Positions 34,676 to 43,296 of a stretch of DNA of 64,000 bases are shown here, one piece after another. Location: assembly GCF_013141775.1 (NCBI RefSeq), contig NZ_WHOB01000068.1:62001-126000 (forward strand). The letters are read 5' to 3'. This DNA is from Paenibacillus phytohabitans (lineage in GTDB: Bacteria; Bacillota; Bacilli; Paenibacillales; Paenibacillaceae). Position numbers and translations under genes: made by a program. Numbering within the stretch: position 1 is the stretch's first letter; each line of letters starts with the position of its first letter. Under the pieces are notes generated by a model. That model ran no database searches. It saw nothing but the letters and a program-made list of their open reading frames with translations, and was not told where the DNA came from.

Positions 34676-34940
34676 AAGCTTAGTCGTCACTGCGGTGAAC
34701 ATTTGGACTTCCGGCCGCTGCCCGCCCCCAGATTTCTTGATGATTACCGCTGTTCGCAGTGGAAATCCGGTGACTGGGTATGCTTCCGTAGCGAGCTTTC
34801 CTGCGGAAAGCTTTCAGGCGGGCGCTATCGCTCCTACAGTTCCAAATTTCCCCTCCGCTTCTTTCGCTTTTTGTTATTTTTTAGTGCTTCTTATATAGCA
34901 AACAGGCATTCCCGGATTAAATCCGGAAATGCCTGTTGCA
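34676..34940. repeat. Probable Paenibacillus-type intergenic repeat with terminal hairpin
   Basis: The 585 bp gap 34464-35048 contains a non-coding block with GGACTTCCGGCCGCTG, CTGTTCGCAGTGGAAATCCG, GCTTCCGTAGCGAGC, a TTTCCTGCGGAAAGC hairpin and GGCGGGCGCTATCGCTCC. I recall such blocks as multicopy in Paenibacillus genomes. Only one copy is in this window, so the repeat status is from memory. At about 34900-34938 a stem, AACAGGCATT and CCGGAT pairing with ATCCGG and AATGCCTGTT, could end transcription. Nothing else is seen in the gap. Confidence 0.5.
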
Positions 34941-35030
34941 GCAGTAACGCAGGTGCTTAATAGCCTGCCGAATTCAGGCCAGCTTCAGACTCGGAGCAGA
35001 TCACGCTGGCTGATTGCTCAGGCTTTAGCT

Positions 35031-35056
35031 CTAGCTTTAGCTTTAGCTCTAGCTGC
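35031..35056. repeat. GCTTTA/GCTCTA hexamer tandem repeat at a gene end
   Basis: Five hexamers, GCTTTA or GCTCTA, in a row overlap the stop codon of the minus-strand gene at 35049. On that strand they read as successive in-frame TAG and TAA stops separated by AGC. Confidence 0.8.
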
Positions 35057-35330
35057 GCGCCTTGCCGCCAGGTTCGTCCAGTGAAGCGAGTCTGCGTTTC
35101 TCTTCGGCCAGCCTGTCTTCAGTCAAGTCTACACCGTGTCCGCCGACCGATCCTTCGGGAGCATGGCGAACAGCTTCCTCCGCATGCTCCAGGCTATTCT
35201 CCGCCTGGTCAATCATCTGTTCCGCCGGATGGCTTAACGCCTGAGTTACAGCATTATGCAGCTTGGTCACAGAATCCTGCGCCTGATCCACCGTGCTGTT
35301 CGTCCGCAGACTGGATTCGTAATGCTTCAT
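35049..35330 (-). CDS. Small hydrophilic helical protein of unknown function
   Basis: A 93-residue protein, all polar and mostly helical: TVDQAQDSVTKLHNAVTQAL, AENSLEHAEEAVRHA, then a glycine break GSVGGHGVDL and a charged tail. AGGGGGA lies upstream of the ATG. There is no cysteine, signal peptide or membrane segment. The amphipathic Ala/His/Glu helices resemble small stress or spore-associated proteins in composition only; I do not recognise a family. It is followed by a hexamer repeat that supplies extra stop codons. Confidence 0.65.
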   Translation of the reverse strand: MKHYESSLRTNSTVDQAQDSVTKLHNAVTQALSHPAEQMIDQAENSLEHAEEAVRHAPEGSVGGHGVDLTEDRLAEEKRRLASLDEPGGKARS

Positions 35331-35408
35331 AAATATACTTCCCCCTCAATCACGGTTTCTGTTCTTCTCTAGGATGGATTGGGGGCGTGAATCTTATGCA
35401 GACATCTC

Positions 35409-36830
35409 CTACACCAGCAACATGGCGGTGAGAGTCATCGCCGCCAGACCCAGCAGGACCGGCTTCAGATTGCGCCGGGCCAGCTCGAAGGGGCTGACGC
35501 CGCAGATCGCCGCGGCGGGAATGAGCGCCCACGGGATCAGGGTGCCGCCGCCGACCCAGATGGCGGCTACCTGCCCAAGGGCGGTCAGGGTCGCCGCGCC
35601 GGAATGGATCGCGGCGGCGAACAGCCCGGCAATCGAGCCGGCCAGCGAGATGCCGGAGAAGCCGGAGCCGTCGAGACCGGTGATCGCGCCGATCACCGTC
35701 AGCGTTACGGCTCCCACGGCACCGTTAAGCGGCACGTGATCCGCCAGGGCAACGCCCAGGTCGTTCACGATGCCGTGCGAGCCGTCCGGCAGCACCTGGC
35801 CGAACAGTTCGGTGAAGGCCGAGTCGCCAAGATAGAAGAAGGCGGCGATCGGGATAACCGGTCCGAAGACCTTGAAGCCGAATATGAATCCTTCAATGAG
35901 ATAAGCCGTGATTTTCTCCAGCCCCTGTCCCTGGCCGCGGTGGGCCAGCAGGGTGATGACAATCAGGATCAGCACGGCGGTTCCGCCGACCAGAGCTGTA
36001 GCATCACCGCCCTGCAGGTGCAGCATGAACATGGCTATCACATCCAGGAGGAAGAGCAGCGGGATGGCGATAGCCAGCGCTTTTCGAAGCCCGGCGCTCA
36101 TGTGTACCTGCCCGTCATCGCCCGTCCCGGCTGCAGACAAAGGCCCTGCTGTGCCTTGGGCAGTGACCAGGCCGTCTCTCCACGTTCCGTTCTTCTGGTC
36201 TCTGCGCATCATCCAGAAGGCAGTGACCGTAGTTACAACCCCCATCACAATAACCAGCGGAATACTTGCCTGCATGACGCTGGATACCGGAAGACCGGCA
36301 GCATCTGCAGTCAGCTTCGGCGCTCCCTGGATAATATAATCACCGGAGAGGGCGATCCCGTGCCCGAACAGATTCATTGCCATCGCCGCACCAAGTGCGG
36401 GCAGTCCCACCCGGACAGCCACAGGCAGCAGAACTGCCCCGACCAGTGCCACCGCAGGGGAAGGCCAGAAGAAGAAAGAGGTCACCATCATGATCAGCCC
36501 GATCCCCCAATAGGCCATTGCAGGTGTGCGCAGAAACCGGGTGAGCGGGGATACCATCGTCTCGTTGATGCCTGTAATAATCAGAATCCGGCTCATCGCC
36601 ACAATAATGGAGATAATCATAATGGTGCCGAGCAGCTCTTTGGTAGCATATACGAAGGAGTTGAAGATTCCCGACACCGATCCGCTGAGTGTGGCCGTTG
36701 CCAGCAGCCCCAGCGCCAAAATCCCGGTCACGCAGATCATTGTCGTATCACGCCGCCGGATCAGCAGCGCCAGAATGAACACAATGAACACTAAATAGAC
36801 CCAATGAATCGCCGTAAGCTGGATACCCAT
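35409..36830 (-). CDS. Ion-transporter-superfamily membrane protein, substrate unknown
   Basis: A 473-residue membrane protein with about 11-12 helices in two halves. Each half contains a re-entrant-like glycine/proline-rich segment (FFFWPSPAVALVGAVLLP and ITGLDGSGFSGISLAGSIAG), the style of GntP/C4-dicarboxylate/citrate-type secondary transporters. It would move an organic anion with protons or sodium. The start at 36830 is the ATG with AAAGGGGGCGCAGG upstream; a GTG at 36851 is less likely. No regulator or enzyme partner is adjacent, so the substrate cannot be read from context. Confidence 0.75.
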   Translation of the reverse strand: MGIQLTAIHWVYLVFIVFILALLIRRRDTTMICVTGILALGLLATATLSGSVSGIFNSFVYATKELLGTIMIISIIVAMSRILIITGINETMVSPLTRFLRTPAMAYWGIGLIMMVTSFFFWPSPAVALVGAVLLPVAVRVGLPALGAAMAMNLFGHGIALSGDYIIQGAPKLTADAAGLPVSSVMQASIPLVIVMGVVTTVTAFWMMRRDQKNGTWRDGLVTAQGTAGPLSAAGTGDDGQVHMSAGLRKALAIAIPLLFLLDVIAMFMLHLQGGDATALVGGTAVLILIVITLLAHRGQGQGLEKITAYLIEGFIFGFKVFGPVIPIAAFFYLGDSAFTELFGQVLPDGSHGIVNDLGVALADHVPLNGAVGAVTLTVIGAITGLDGSGFSGISLAGSIAGLFAAAIHSGAATLTALGQVAAIWVGGGTLIPWALIPAAAICGVSPFELARRNLKPVLLGLAAMTLTAMLLV

Positions 36831-36934
36831 TATCCTGCGCCCCCTTTCCACTTACTTATAGCAAGTAGGTGCTATATGCTATGCAGGGGCATAGGCTGGT
36901 GTTCGTACAACCGGGCACGGCTGCACCATCCTTA

Positions 36935-36980
36935 TAAAAAAAAGACCCCGGAATCCACGCAAACCGCGGATTCCGAGATC
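36935..36980 (-). terminator. Terminator of the gene at 37001-37549
   Basis: Minus strand: CGGAATCC pairs with GGATTCCG, with GATCT/GGTC flanks, followed by TTTTTTTT. Confidence 0.88.
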
Positions 36981-37000
36981 AATATATAGGTGTTTCCCTA

Positions 37001-37549
37001 TTAAGGCTGCCGGTTCGCCCTCCGCGCCCGGATGAAGGCCAGCTGCTGCAGCCGGTCCTGGGTAGAGCTTCCGCTCCATAGACCAAGTTGCCCGGTAGGG
37101 CCCCCGCTGCTCTTCCCTGCTTCTTCCGGTGAAGGGGCAGGAAGGGACAGGGTACAAGTAGCATCCCTGTAGATGATCAGGCTATGATCAGCAGAGAGGT
37201 GATCTTTGGCGACATACTCATCGATGTAGCCGTATATTTTTCTTAAGGTCACAGGATCTTTGCTCATCTGCTGCAGAATATTCGGGGCAATCACAATCTC
37301 CCGCACATCATCCCGGAATCCCTTGCCGGAACTGTCCGCACCCTTGCTCCCGTCCTTGGACACCGCTGTGATCCGGACAGGCAGGCCGTATTTCTTCCTG
37401 ATTCTGCGTGCCTGATCTTCAATGGCCGCAGCAACAGCTGCCAAAGTCTCCGAAAAACTAAGCACAGACGACTCTGCCGGAGCATGGGCCTCCTGATGCG
37501 GTGAACGGGTCAGTGAAGCGGCTTGAATCCGGGAAATGGGAATATACAT
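37001..37549 (-). CDS. Uncharacterised protein with an IAPNILQQMSKDP motif
   Basis: A 182-residue soluble protein. The N-terminus is Ser/Ala/His-rich and unstructured (1-30). A helix follows (SETLAAVAAAIEDQARRIRKKYG), then a strand-rich part PVRITAVSKDG, and the core REIVIAPNILQQMSKDPVTLRKIYGYIDEY. The I-x-P-N-x-L-x-x-M-x-x-DP pattern recalls DUF6033-type Firmicute proteins, by memory only. The C-terminus is low in complexity and basic. Single gene with a strong terminator. No enzyme motif. Function unknown. Confidence 0.65.
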   Translation of the reverse strand: MYIPISRIQAASLTRSPHQEAHAPAESSVLSFSETLAAVAAAIEDQARRIRKKYGLPVRITAVSKDGSKGADSSGKGFRDDVREIVIAPNILQQMSKDPVTLRKIYGYIDEYVAKDHLSADHSLIIYRDATCTLSLPAPSPEEAGKSSGGPTGQLGLWSGSSTQDRLQQLAFIRARRANRQP

Positions 37550-37623
37550 CGAACATTCCTCTTCTCGATAAAAGTTCAGGACAACTCTTTATCGGTGAAA
37601 AGAAGAAGATTGCTTAAACCGTT

Positions 37624-39615
37624 CTATTTTGTGCCCAGTGCCCCGGCTGCTGCATCCTCGCCGCCAAGCCGCCCGGAGGTGAAGGAATACCCCAGTCCGA
37701 CGCCATTTCCTACATAAGTATCGTTAAAGAGTACACCTTCGGACTCCACGCCCACGGCATATAATCCTTTGATGGGCACACGCTTGTCATTCAGCACCTG
37801 GAACTTGGTATTTACAAGCAGGCCGCCCACCGAGCAGAGATTGTTGATCTCGGAAATAATCGCATAATACGGGCCGCTCTCACCCATCGGAAGCAGATAT
37901 TCCTTTGCTTTGCCGAACTCGGTATCGATGCCGGTCTTCGCCGCTTGCTGATACAGCTTAAAGTCAGCAGCGAATACCGCAGCGTCCATTCCCGCATTTT
38001 TTGCCAATTCCTCAATGGTATTACCCTTGAAGCCGTCACCGTTGGCAACCATGGACTCGAAGACTTTATCCGCATCCTTCCAAGGCTGGTCCAGCGTGAA
38101 TTTATCAGCAAAAGAAGCATAGAATTCCGGCGGCATTCCCGGCAGTCCGGGTGCCTTCAAGCCATTCATCCCCTTGGTCTTGAGGGCATCAATCTGCGCC
38201 TGCGAGAGAATGACCAGATGATAAGCTCCGTTAAAAGCACTCGTGTTCGCCGCTGCTACTGCGGTTAGTGTTGCCGCTTCATCTCGGAATCTCGCCCCGG
38301 AAGGGCCGACATTCATCAGCGTTGGCAGGTAGGAGAGCATCAGCGGATAGCTGGCTTCGAACGGCTCATACTCCGCCTTCAGCTTGTCCGTTGCTCTGGC
38401 CAGGGTCTGGTGAAGCATTTGTCCCCCGAAGTTATCGGGAACCTTCGCCCCAATATCCCAGGACATTTGCAGCCCTTCGCCGATATTCTGTCCTAGTCCG
38501 CCATTGACGCCTTCGAAGCCGAAGGCTTCCTTGACCATCTCTTTGTTGCCGGCATAACCGCCGGTAGCCATGACAATGCTTTTGCCGGTGATCTCAAGCA
38601 CAGTTCCATCCGCCTTCCCGGCAACCACTCCGGTAACCTCTCCATTGCTGCCTGTAATCAGCTTCTGGGCTGTTGTTTCGGTGATTACCTGTCCGCCGCC
38701 CTTTTCCACGGATTCTGCAAGCATCGCCTTCAGCAGATCCTGGCGGGTGTCATAGGCTGGTAACATATGCAGCTGTTCTCCGCCAAAGTTAAGGAAGGTA
38801 GTGGTGTAGCCCTTGCCTGTCAGCCAGTCATAGGTTTCACCCGACTTGGTCACGTACTGGCGGATTGCCGCTGCGTCTACTCTCCAGTGATTATTAACAA
38901 TCCAGTCGCCGATCTCCTTCTCTACTTCCACTTTAAGTCCGCTGCTGACAGCGGCTGAAGAGTTGTAGAACTTACCTGCCCAGGACAGATTGCTTGCTCC
39001 GCCAATCGTAGCTGTTTTCTCAATAAGAATGACCTTTGCGCCTTTATCGGCTGCAGAGACTGCTGCAGATACTCCGGATGCGCCTGCACCCACGACAACG
39101 ACATCCGCAGACAGCTGCTCCGTCTTGCCTTCTCCCGATTTCACTACAGCTCTCGATTTAAAAGCCTCCACGTTGCCGCCCGCCTGCTTCACCGCATCTT
39201 CAACGGCTGTCAGGATCGCCGTGCTCGACTCCGAAGCACCGCTGACTGCATCTATGGCCAGGGTCTGGCCGGCAATAATCTCTTCCTTAATCTTATTAAT
39301 GGCCTCCACGCCGATGCCGGCCGTTTCGTTCTGGCTGACCACCTGGATATCCGTGATTACGGATTCGGCGTCGAGTGTAACCTCAACCTGAATCTTGCCG
39401 TCTTTGCCGTCAGCTTCCGCTTTATAGGTACCCGCTTTAAAAGCTTCCGGTACCGCACTTGTATCCACCGGCTGCGTAGCCTCCGGTGATGCTGAAGGCT
39501 GCTCCGATGCTGCCGGTCCGGCTGAATTATTGCCGCTGCAGCCGCTGATGAGCGACAGAACCAGGATCAGACATACGCTTACTTTTAACAACGGCCGTAC
39601 TGCTTGCTTATGCAT
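37624..39615 (-). CDS. Surface lipoprotein flavoprotein: FMN-binding plus fumarate-reductase-type FAD domain
   Basis: 663 residues. The lipobox LISGC gives lipidated Cys26. A spacer leads to an FMN-binding domain (about 60-145) with the flavinylation motif DAVSGAS (122-128), where Ser128 is the expected covalent FMN site for ApbE. An FAD-binding domain (about 168-655) starts VVVVGAGASGVSAA, with the fumarate-reductase/urocanate-reductase-like elements GGASNLSWAG, GGYAGNKEMV and NVGPSGARFRDE. It would reduce an organic acceptor outside the membrane using electrons delivered to FMN. No ApbE gene is in the window. The promoter has the 19 bp spacer of MerR-activated genes, and a MerR-type gene lies directly upstream. 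Confidence 0.88.
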   Translation of the reverse strand: MHKQAVRPLLKVSVCLILVLSLISGCSGNNSAGPAASEQPSASPEATQPVDTSAVPEAFKAGTYKAEADGKDGKIQVEVTLDAESVITDIQVVSQNETAGIGVEAINKIKEEIIAGQTLAIDAVSGASESSTAILTAVEDAVKQAGGNVEAFKSRAVVKSGEGKTEQLSADVVVVGAGASGVSAAVSAADKGAKVILIEKTATIGGASNLSWAGKFYNSSAAVSSGLKVEVEKEIGDWIVNNHWRVDAAAIRQYVTKSGETYDWLTGKGYTTTFLNFGGEQLHMLPAYDTRQDLLKAMLAESVEKGGGQVITETTAQKLITGSNGEVTGVVAGKADGTVLEITGKSIVMATGGYAGNKEMVKEAFGFEGVNGGLGQNIGEGLQMSWDIGAKVPDNFGGQMLHQTLARATDKLKAEYEPFEASYPLMLSYLPTLMNVGPSGARFRDEAATLTAVAAANTSAFNGAYHLVILSQAQIDALKTKGMNGLKAPGLPGMPPEFYASFADKFTLDQPWKDADKVFESMVANGDGFKGNTIEELAKNAGMDAAVFAADFKLYQQAAKTGIDTEFGKAKEYLLPMGESGPYYAIISEINNLCSVGGLLVNTKFQVLNDKRVPIKGLYAVGVESEGVLFNDTYVGNGVGLGYSFTSGRLGGEDAAAGALGTK

Positions 39616-39683
39616 TATTTCTCCCCCTGTGTGGTTAGTGCAGCCAAGCTTCTCTCTCTATAAGAACTGCTGACTACGCACAG

Positions 39684-39714
39684 AGTGTAAACCTTGGTAC
39701 AACACCAAGGTCAA
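39684..39714 (-). promoter_or_regulatory. MerR-type promoter with 19 bp spacer ahead of the flavoprotein
   Basis: Minus strand TTGACC, 19 bp, TACACT. The spacer and -35 end contain the perfect palindrome ACCTTGGT/ACCAAGGT around five bases. An over-long spacer filled by a dyad is the signature of promoters activated by MerR-family proteins through DNA distortion. Confidence 0.85.
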
Positions 39715-39736
39715 TGAAATATATGTGAAATATTTC

Positions 39737-40579
39737 TCAAAGTATAAAGGCGGGCGGTTCCGTTTCTGCTTGTTTCGCCGGAATATTGATCTCCAGATAG
39801 GTTTTGTTGCCGCTGTTCGTGCGCTCTGTAAACAGGATTTTACCGCTGATATCCCCGCTGACCGTATACTTCTGCGCCTTCGCATAATCCAGCATGAATC
39901 CGAAGGACTCCCGTTCGAGGTATTCCTCATAGGTGCTGACAATCACTGCAGAGATGCAGGTTGCCGGCTCCAGATACTCCACACTGTCATTCAGGCAGAC
40001 CTCAAGCTTCTGTTGATCCTCTTCCAGCAGGGCAAGCCCCCAGCTGTAATCCAGCTCTTCGGCTCCATAGATGCATTCTGTATTCTCAATACGGAAGGAA
40101 TAGAAGGTGAACGGCAGCAGCTCCATCCAGGCCTGGACAGTTCTTTTGAGGCCATCCTTCTGCAGCAAATGGTTCTTGTTCGTCTGCTGAATCCGGTACA
40201 TACCCGGCACTTGCTTGATTCTGCATGTATAAAAGGATTCGCTGATCCCCCCAAGCTCGGCATGAATCTCCTGAATCTTATTCAGCAGCAGCGTGCTGCG
40301 GCGTATCTCTTCCTCCAGCTGCATTCCGGCAGCCGCTATCGACTCCACCACTTGCTCGGAAGGTGCGTCTTTAATCAGACCGGCCACATCCTGAAGCGGA
40401 ATCTGCATACTCCGGTACCATCTGCTCGACAGTAAATTGCGCGCGTCCAGATCATTGAAATACCGGTAATTGTTATGCTGATCCTTCACCGGCCGGACAA
40501 TATCATGTTTCTCATATAAGCGCAGTGTATCTGCCGTCACCCCTAGAATTGACGCGAATTCACCGATAGAATATTTCAT
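39737..40579 (-). CDS. MerR-family activator with a large C-terminal effector domain
   Basis: 280 residues. The N-terminal MerR winged helix (1-70) reads YSIGEFASILGVTADTLRLYEKHDIV, with RYFNDLDARNLL as its second part. A coiled-coil dimerisation helix (about 75-110) and a C-terminal domain of about 165 residues follow. That domain has the strand pattern of GyrI/BmrR-like ligand-binding domains, so the inducer is probably an organic molecule, not a metal. The gene ends 122 bp before the flavoprotein start, and the 19 bp-spacer promoter lies in that gap. It therefore most likely activates the flavoprotein. Its own ribosome binding site is GGGGGC. Confidence 0.87.
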   Translation of the reverse strand: MKYSIGEFASILGVTADTLRLYEKHDIVRPVKDQHNNYRYFNDLDARNLLSSRWYRSMQIPLQDVAGLIKDAPSEQVVESIAAAGMQLEEEIRRSTLLLNKIQEIHAELGGISESFYTCRIKQVPGMYRIQQTNKNHLLQKDGLKRTVQAWMELLPFTFYSFRIENTECIYGAEELDYSWGLALLEEDQQKLEVCLNDSVEYLEPATCISAVIVSTYEEYLERESFGFMLDYAKAQKYTVSGDISGKILFTERTNSGNKTYLEINIPAKQAETEPPAFIL

Positions 40580-40672
40580 CAGCAGCCCCCCAGCTTACTT
40601 GATCCCATTCTTTCATCAGTTCAATGATAGAGGGTTTAGCCGGGAGACTTTGTGGATTATGTCACACGGGTG

Positions 40673-41122
40673 CTACTGCGCCTTGCCTTCGCTCAGCATC
40701 GCCAGCGTCTTATTGAGCCGCCGCTGCCGCGTTTCTGCCGTCTTGGCATCCTCAATCGAGAGGACAAACCGCCGTTTATTCGTGTAGGATAATCCGTCCC
40801 AGAACTGCTTCGCTCCGGCATGCCGCTCCAGCTCCGCAGCCAGATCAGCCGGTACCTCCACTTCACGCGGCCGGGTATCCAGCGCAAGCTCTACTTCGAT
40901 CTCATCACCGGCACTGACACCGGCGCCCTTGCGGTGCTCCGCGCTGAGCGGAATCATGAACTGTCCGCCCATCGTGGCCACCGTGCTGGAATAGCTATAT
41001 TCACCGATCGTTACCTTCACCGCCGGCTTCTTGCTTGTCCCGAGCTCTGCTACCGCCTCCGCAGGAACAGGGATTCCCGTTGCCGTCTTGCCGCCCAGTA
41101 TAACCGTTGTCCGGAATTTCAT
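40673..41122 (-). CDS. DUF1905 / YdeI-OmpD-associated-type protein
   Basis: A 149-residue protein. An N-terminal DUF1905-like beta-barrel (about 1-95) begins MKFRTTVILGGKTATGIPVP and contains GEYSYSSTVATMGGQFMIPLS. A C-terminal helical YdeI segment (about 95-149) carries AKQFWDGLSYTNKRRFVLSIEDAKTAETRQRR. Such proteins are common and uncharacterised in Firmicutes; the YdeI-type helix resembles an RNA- or protein-binding arm. Upstream of the MerR gene on the same strand with a gap of about 93 bp. A good AGGAGG precedes the ATG. Confidence 0.82.
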   Translation of the reverse strand: MKFRTTVILGGKTATGIPVPAEAVAELGTSKKPAVKVTIGEYSYSSTVATMGGQFMIPLSAEHRKGAGVSAGDEIEVELALDTRPREVEVPADLAAELERHAGAKQFWDGLSYTNKRRFVLSIEDAKTAETRQRRLNKTLAMLSEGKAQ

Positions 41123-41262
41123 ATTTATTTCCTCCTGGATAGGCGCTTAGCCATTTTTATTCCCATTGTAGTGCAGGGAATGGAGCTTTTCCAGTCGCCG
41201 GTGAGGGCGGCATGGTTTATACTTAAAGGTACTGAAGAATGTGACGAACGGAGGCGGCCGCC

Positions 41263-42354
41263 ATGCCCGCGAATCTAACAGAAAAGGTAGCAGACCTCCC
41301 TTTATCGCCTGGCGTGTATCTGATGAAGGACAGTCTGGGACATATCATCTATGTCGGCAAAGCGAAGCAGCTGAAGAAGCGGGTCCAGTCCTATTTCTAC
41401 AATAACAAAGGACATTCACCCAAGGTGAAGCAGCTCGTCAAGCATATCCGCGATCTCGAATACAGGCTGACCGATACGGAATTCGAAGCCTTCATGCTGG
41501 AATGCCAGCTGATTAAAGAGATCAAGCCGATGTACAACCGCAAAATGAAAAATCCGCTCGCCTACAGCTATATTTCCATCGTAGACACTGCGCCGTACCG
41601 GCAGATCGAAATCGGCTATGAGCCCAGCACACAGGCAAACAGTCTCTCCTATGGTCCTTACACCAGCCGCAGCACTGTGGAGCGGGCTGTACAGGGCATT
41701 AGGGAATCGCAGAGAATCCTCTGCAGCAGCCCCCATTCCCGGGCTACCCGCTGTCTCAACCATTCGCTGGGCTTATGCATCGGCATGTGCGGGGGCGGTG
41801 AGGCTCTGAAGCGGTATGAGGAGATTATCGGGCAGATCATTGCACTGTTGAACGGGAGCGGCAATTCAATCGTAAGCGGACTGGAAGCCCGGATGGAGGA
41901 GGCTGCGCTGCGGTTTGATTTCGAAGCAGCTGCCAAGTACCGGGATTACCTCGGGGCGGTCCACTCGCTGCTGCACAAGGAGCAGGTGATCGGCTTCACC
42001 GGAGAGAACAAGAATATTATCGTGCTGGAGCCGGTGGACGAGCAGTTTCACAAGCTGATTCTCATCAAGGGCAGCGTGATTCTCTACCGCACCCGGCTGG
42101 CGACTGAAGCGCTGGACAGCAGACAGCTTACCAAGATGATTACCACTGCCGCATTGGAGCATTTCCGCAGCAGTAGTCTGATTGCGGCTACAGAAGAAAT
42201 GAGCCGTCATAAGATCGATGAGGCCCAGATCATCTACAGCTATCTTAAGAGCAGCTCCGGCAATTATCTGCTGGTTCCGCCGGAATGGCTGGAGGATAAG
42301 GATACCGCCGGGCTGGAGGAAGGGATTAACGGGCTGATCGGGAGCGCATTATAA
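41263..42354 (+). CDS. Short UvrC paralogue: GIY-YIG nuclease with Fe-S cysteines and UVR motif
   Basis: A 363-residue protein equal to the N-terminal half of UvrC. It has an intact GIY-YIG domain (SPGVYLMKDSLGHIIYVGKAKQLKKRV, about 15-95) and a four-cysteine segment of the UvrC [4Fe-4S] type (LCSSPHSRATRCLNHSLGLC with a fourth Cys in IGMC). It also has a UvrB-binding UVR motif (ARMEEAALRFDFEAAAKYRDYL, about 207-228). The RNase-H-like and helix-hairpin-helix parts that make the 5-prime incision are missing. Like E. coli Cho it may make only the 3-prime incision with UvrAB. GGAGGCGG precedes the ATG. Confidence 0.85.
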   Translation: MPANLTEKVADLPLSPGVYLMKDSLGHIIYVGKAKQLKKRVQSYFYNNKGHSPKVKQLVKHIRDLEYRLTDTEFEAFMLECQLIKEIKPMYNRKMKNPLAYSYISIVDTAPYRQIEIGYEPSTQANSLSYGPYTSRSTVERAVQGIRESQRILCSSPHSRATRCLNHSLGLCIGMCGGGEALKRYEEIIGQIIALLNGSGNSIVSGLEARMEEAALRFDFEAAAKYRDYLGAVHSLLHKEQVIGFTGENKNIIVLEPVDEQFHKLILIKGSVILYRTRLATEALDSRQLTKMITTAALEHFRSSSLIAATEEMSRHKIDEAQIIYSYLKSSSGNYLLVPPEWLEDKDTAGLEEGINGLIGSAL

Positions 42355-42433
42355 TCAGCGCTGATACCGGCTCTCCAGGTGATTCAGGAATGGACCGTTA
42401 ACCTACTCGCGGTACCAATAAATCGCTGCAACA

Positions 42434-42475
42434 ATAAACCAGGACCTCTGCATGCAAGCAGCGATCCTGGTTTCT
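42434..42475. terminator. Shared terminator between the convergent UvrC-like and SDR genes
   Basis: AAACCAGGA and CTGC-type inner pairs (stem AAACCAGGA/TCCTGGTTT with GCAG/CTGC) with A/T tails on both sides, so it can act on either strand. Confidence 0.8.
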
Positions 42476-42542
42476 AATATAGAGGAGCATTCGGCTGCAG
42501 CCTTCCTTTGCTCGAGGGCCGCAGGCAGTCCTGACTAATAGG

Positions 42543-43277
42543 TTACACTTGCGCAGTAGGACGGATCACGATCTCGTTCACATCGATATTATCCGGCTGT
42601 TCAATCGCGTAGGCAATGGCACGCGCTACTGCATCCGGTGTCATCGCCAGCTTATCGCGGACGGCGGCAAGCTGATCTCTCAAAGCCGGGTCTGTCACAC
42701 TGTCTGTGAAGCCGGTCTTGACGATGCCGGGCGAAATGATGGTGACGCGCAGCTTGTCGCCCGCCTCCTGGCGCAGCCCCTCCGAGATGGCACGCACGGC
42801 GAATTTCGTTCCGGAGTAGACCGACTGGTTAGGAACCGTCTTGTGTCCGGCTGTAGACGCAGTGTTCACGAAATGTCCGAAGCCCTGCTCGCGGAAGACC
42901 GGCAGCGCTGCGGCAATACCATACAGAACACCTTTGATATTAACGTCAATCATGTCCTCCCAATCCTCGACGCGCAGGTCGTCGAGCGGGGAAATAGGCA
43001 TCACTCCGGCATTGCTGACGAGCACATCTATCTTCCCGTACCGCTCACAGGCAAGTGCAACGAGTCTGCTTAGATCCTCCCGCTGTCTCACGTCCGTGCT
43101 TGCATAAACGGCTTCGCCGCCATTGTTCACAATGCGTGCCGCCAGCGCCGCCAGACGCTCCGCTCCGCGCGCTCCAAGCACTACCTTTGCCCCGCGCTCC
43201 GCAAGGAGCAGCGCTGCCGCTTCCCCAATCCCGCTGCTCGCACCCGTAATGACAACAACTTTATTCTCAATGCTCAT
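42543..43277 (-). CDS. Classical short-chain dehydrogenase/reductase
   Basis: A 244-residue cytosolic NAD(P)-dependent oxidoreductase. The cofactor motif is ITGASSGIGEAAALLLAERG (about 10-29), with NAG in VLVSNAGVMP. The catalytic serine is in NTASTAG and Tyr/Lys in QSVYSGTKFAVR. The C-terminal part SPGIVKTGFTDSVTD is typical of the large YdfG/YwfD-like group acting on small alcohols or carbonyls. Substrate unknown. It is divergent from an AraC-type regulator that shares mirror-image 11 bp sites, so induction by that regulator is likely. Confidence 0.9.
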   Translation of the reverse strand: MSIENKVVVITGASSGIGEAAALLLAERGAKVVLGARGAERLAALAARIVNNGGEAVYASTDVRQREDLSRLVALACERYGKIDVLVSNAGVMPISPLDDLRVEDWEDMIDVNIKGVLYGIAAALPVFREQGFGHFVNTASTAGHKTVPNQSVYSGTKFAVRAISEGLRQEAGDKLRVTIISPGIVKTGFTDSVTDPALRDQLAAVRDKLAMTPDAVARAIAYAIEQPDNIDVNEIVIRPTAQV

Positions 43278-43296
43278 ATTGCATCCTTCTCTCTAA

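Noticed and set aside
35031-35056. CRISPR or phase-variable coding repeat
   Set aside because: Only five hexamers, located at a stop codon and outside the coding part.
35604-36794. 396-codon plus-strand frame
   Set aside because: Antisense to the ion-transporter-like gene, His/Gln/Arg-rich and featureless, as expected of a shadow of hydrophobic codons.
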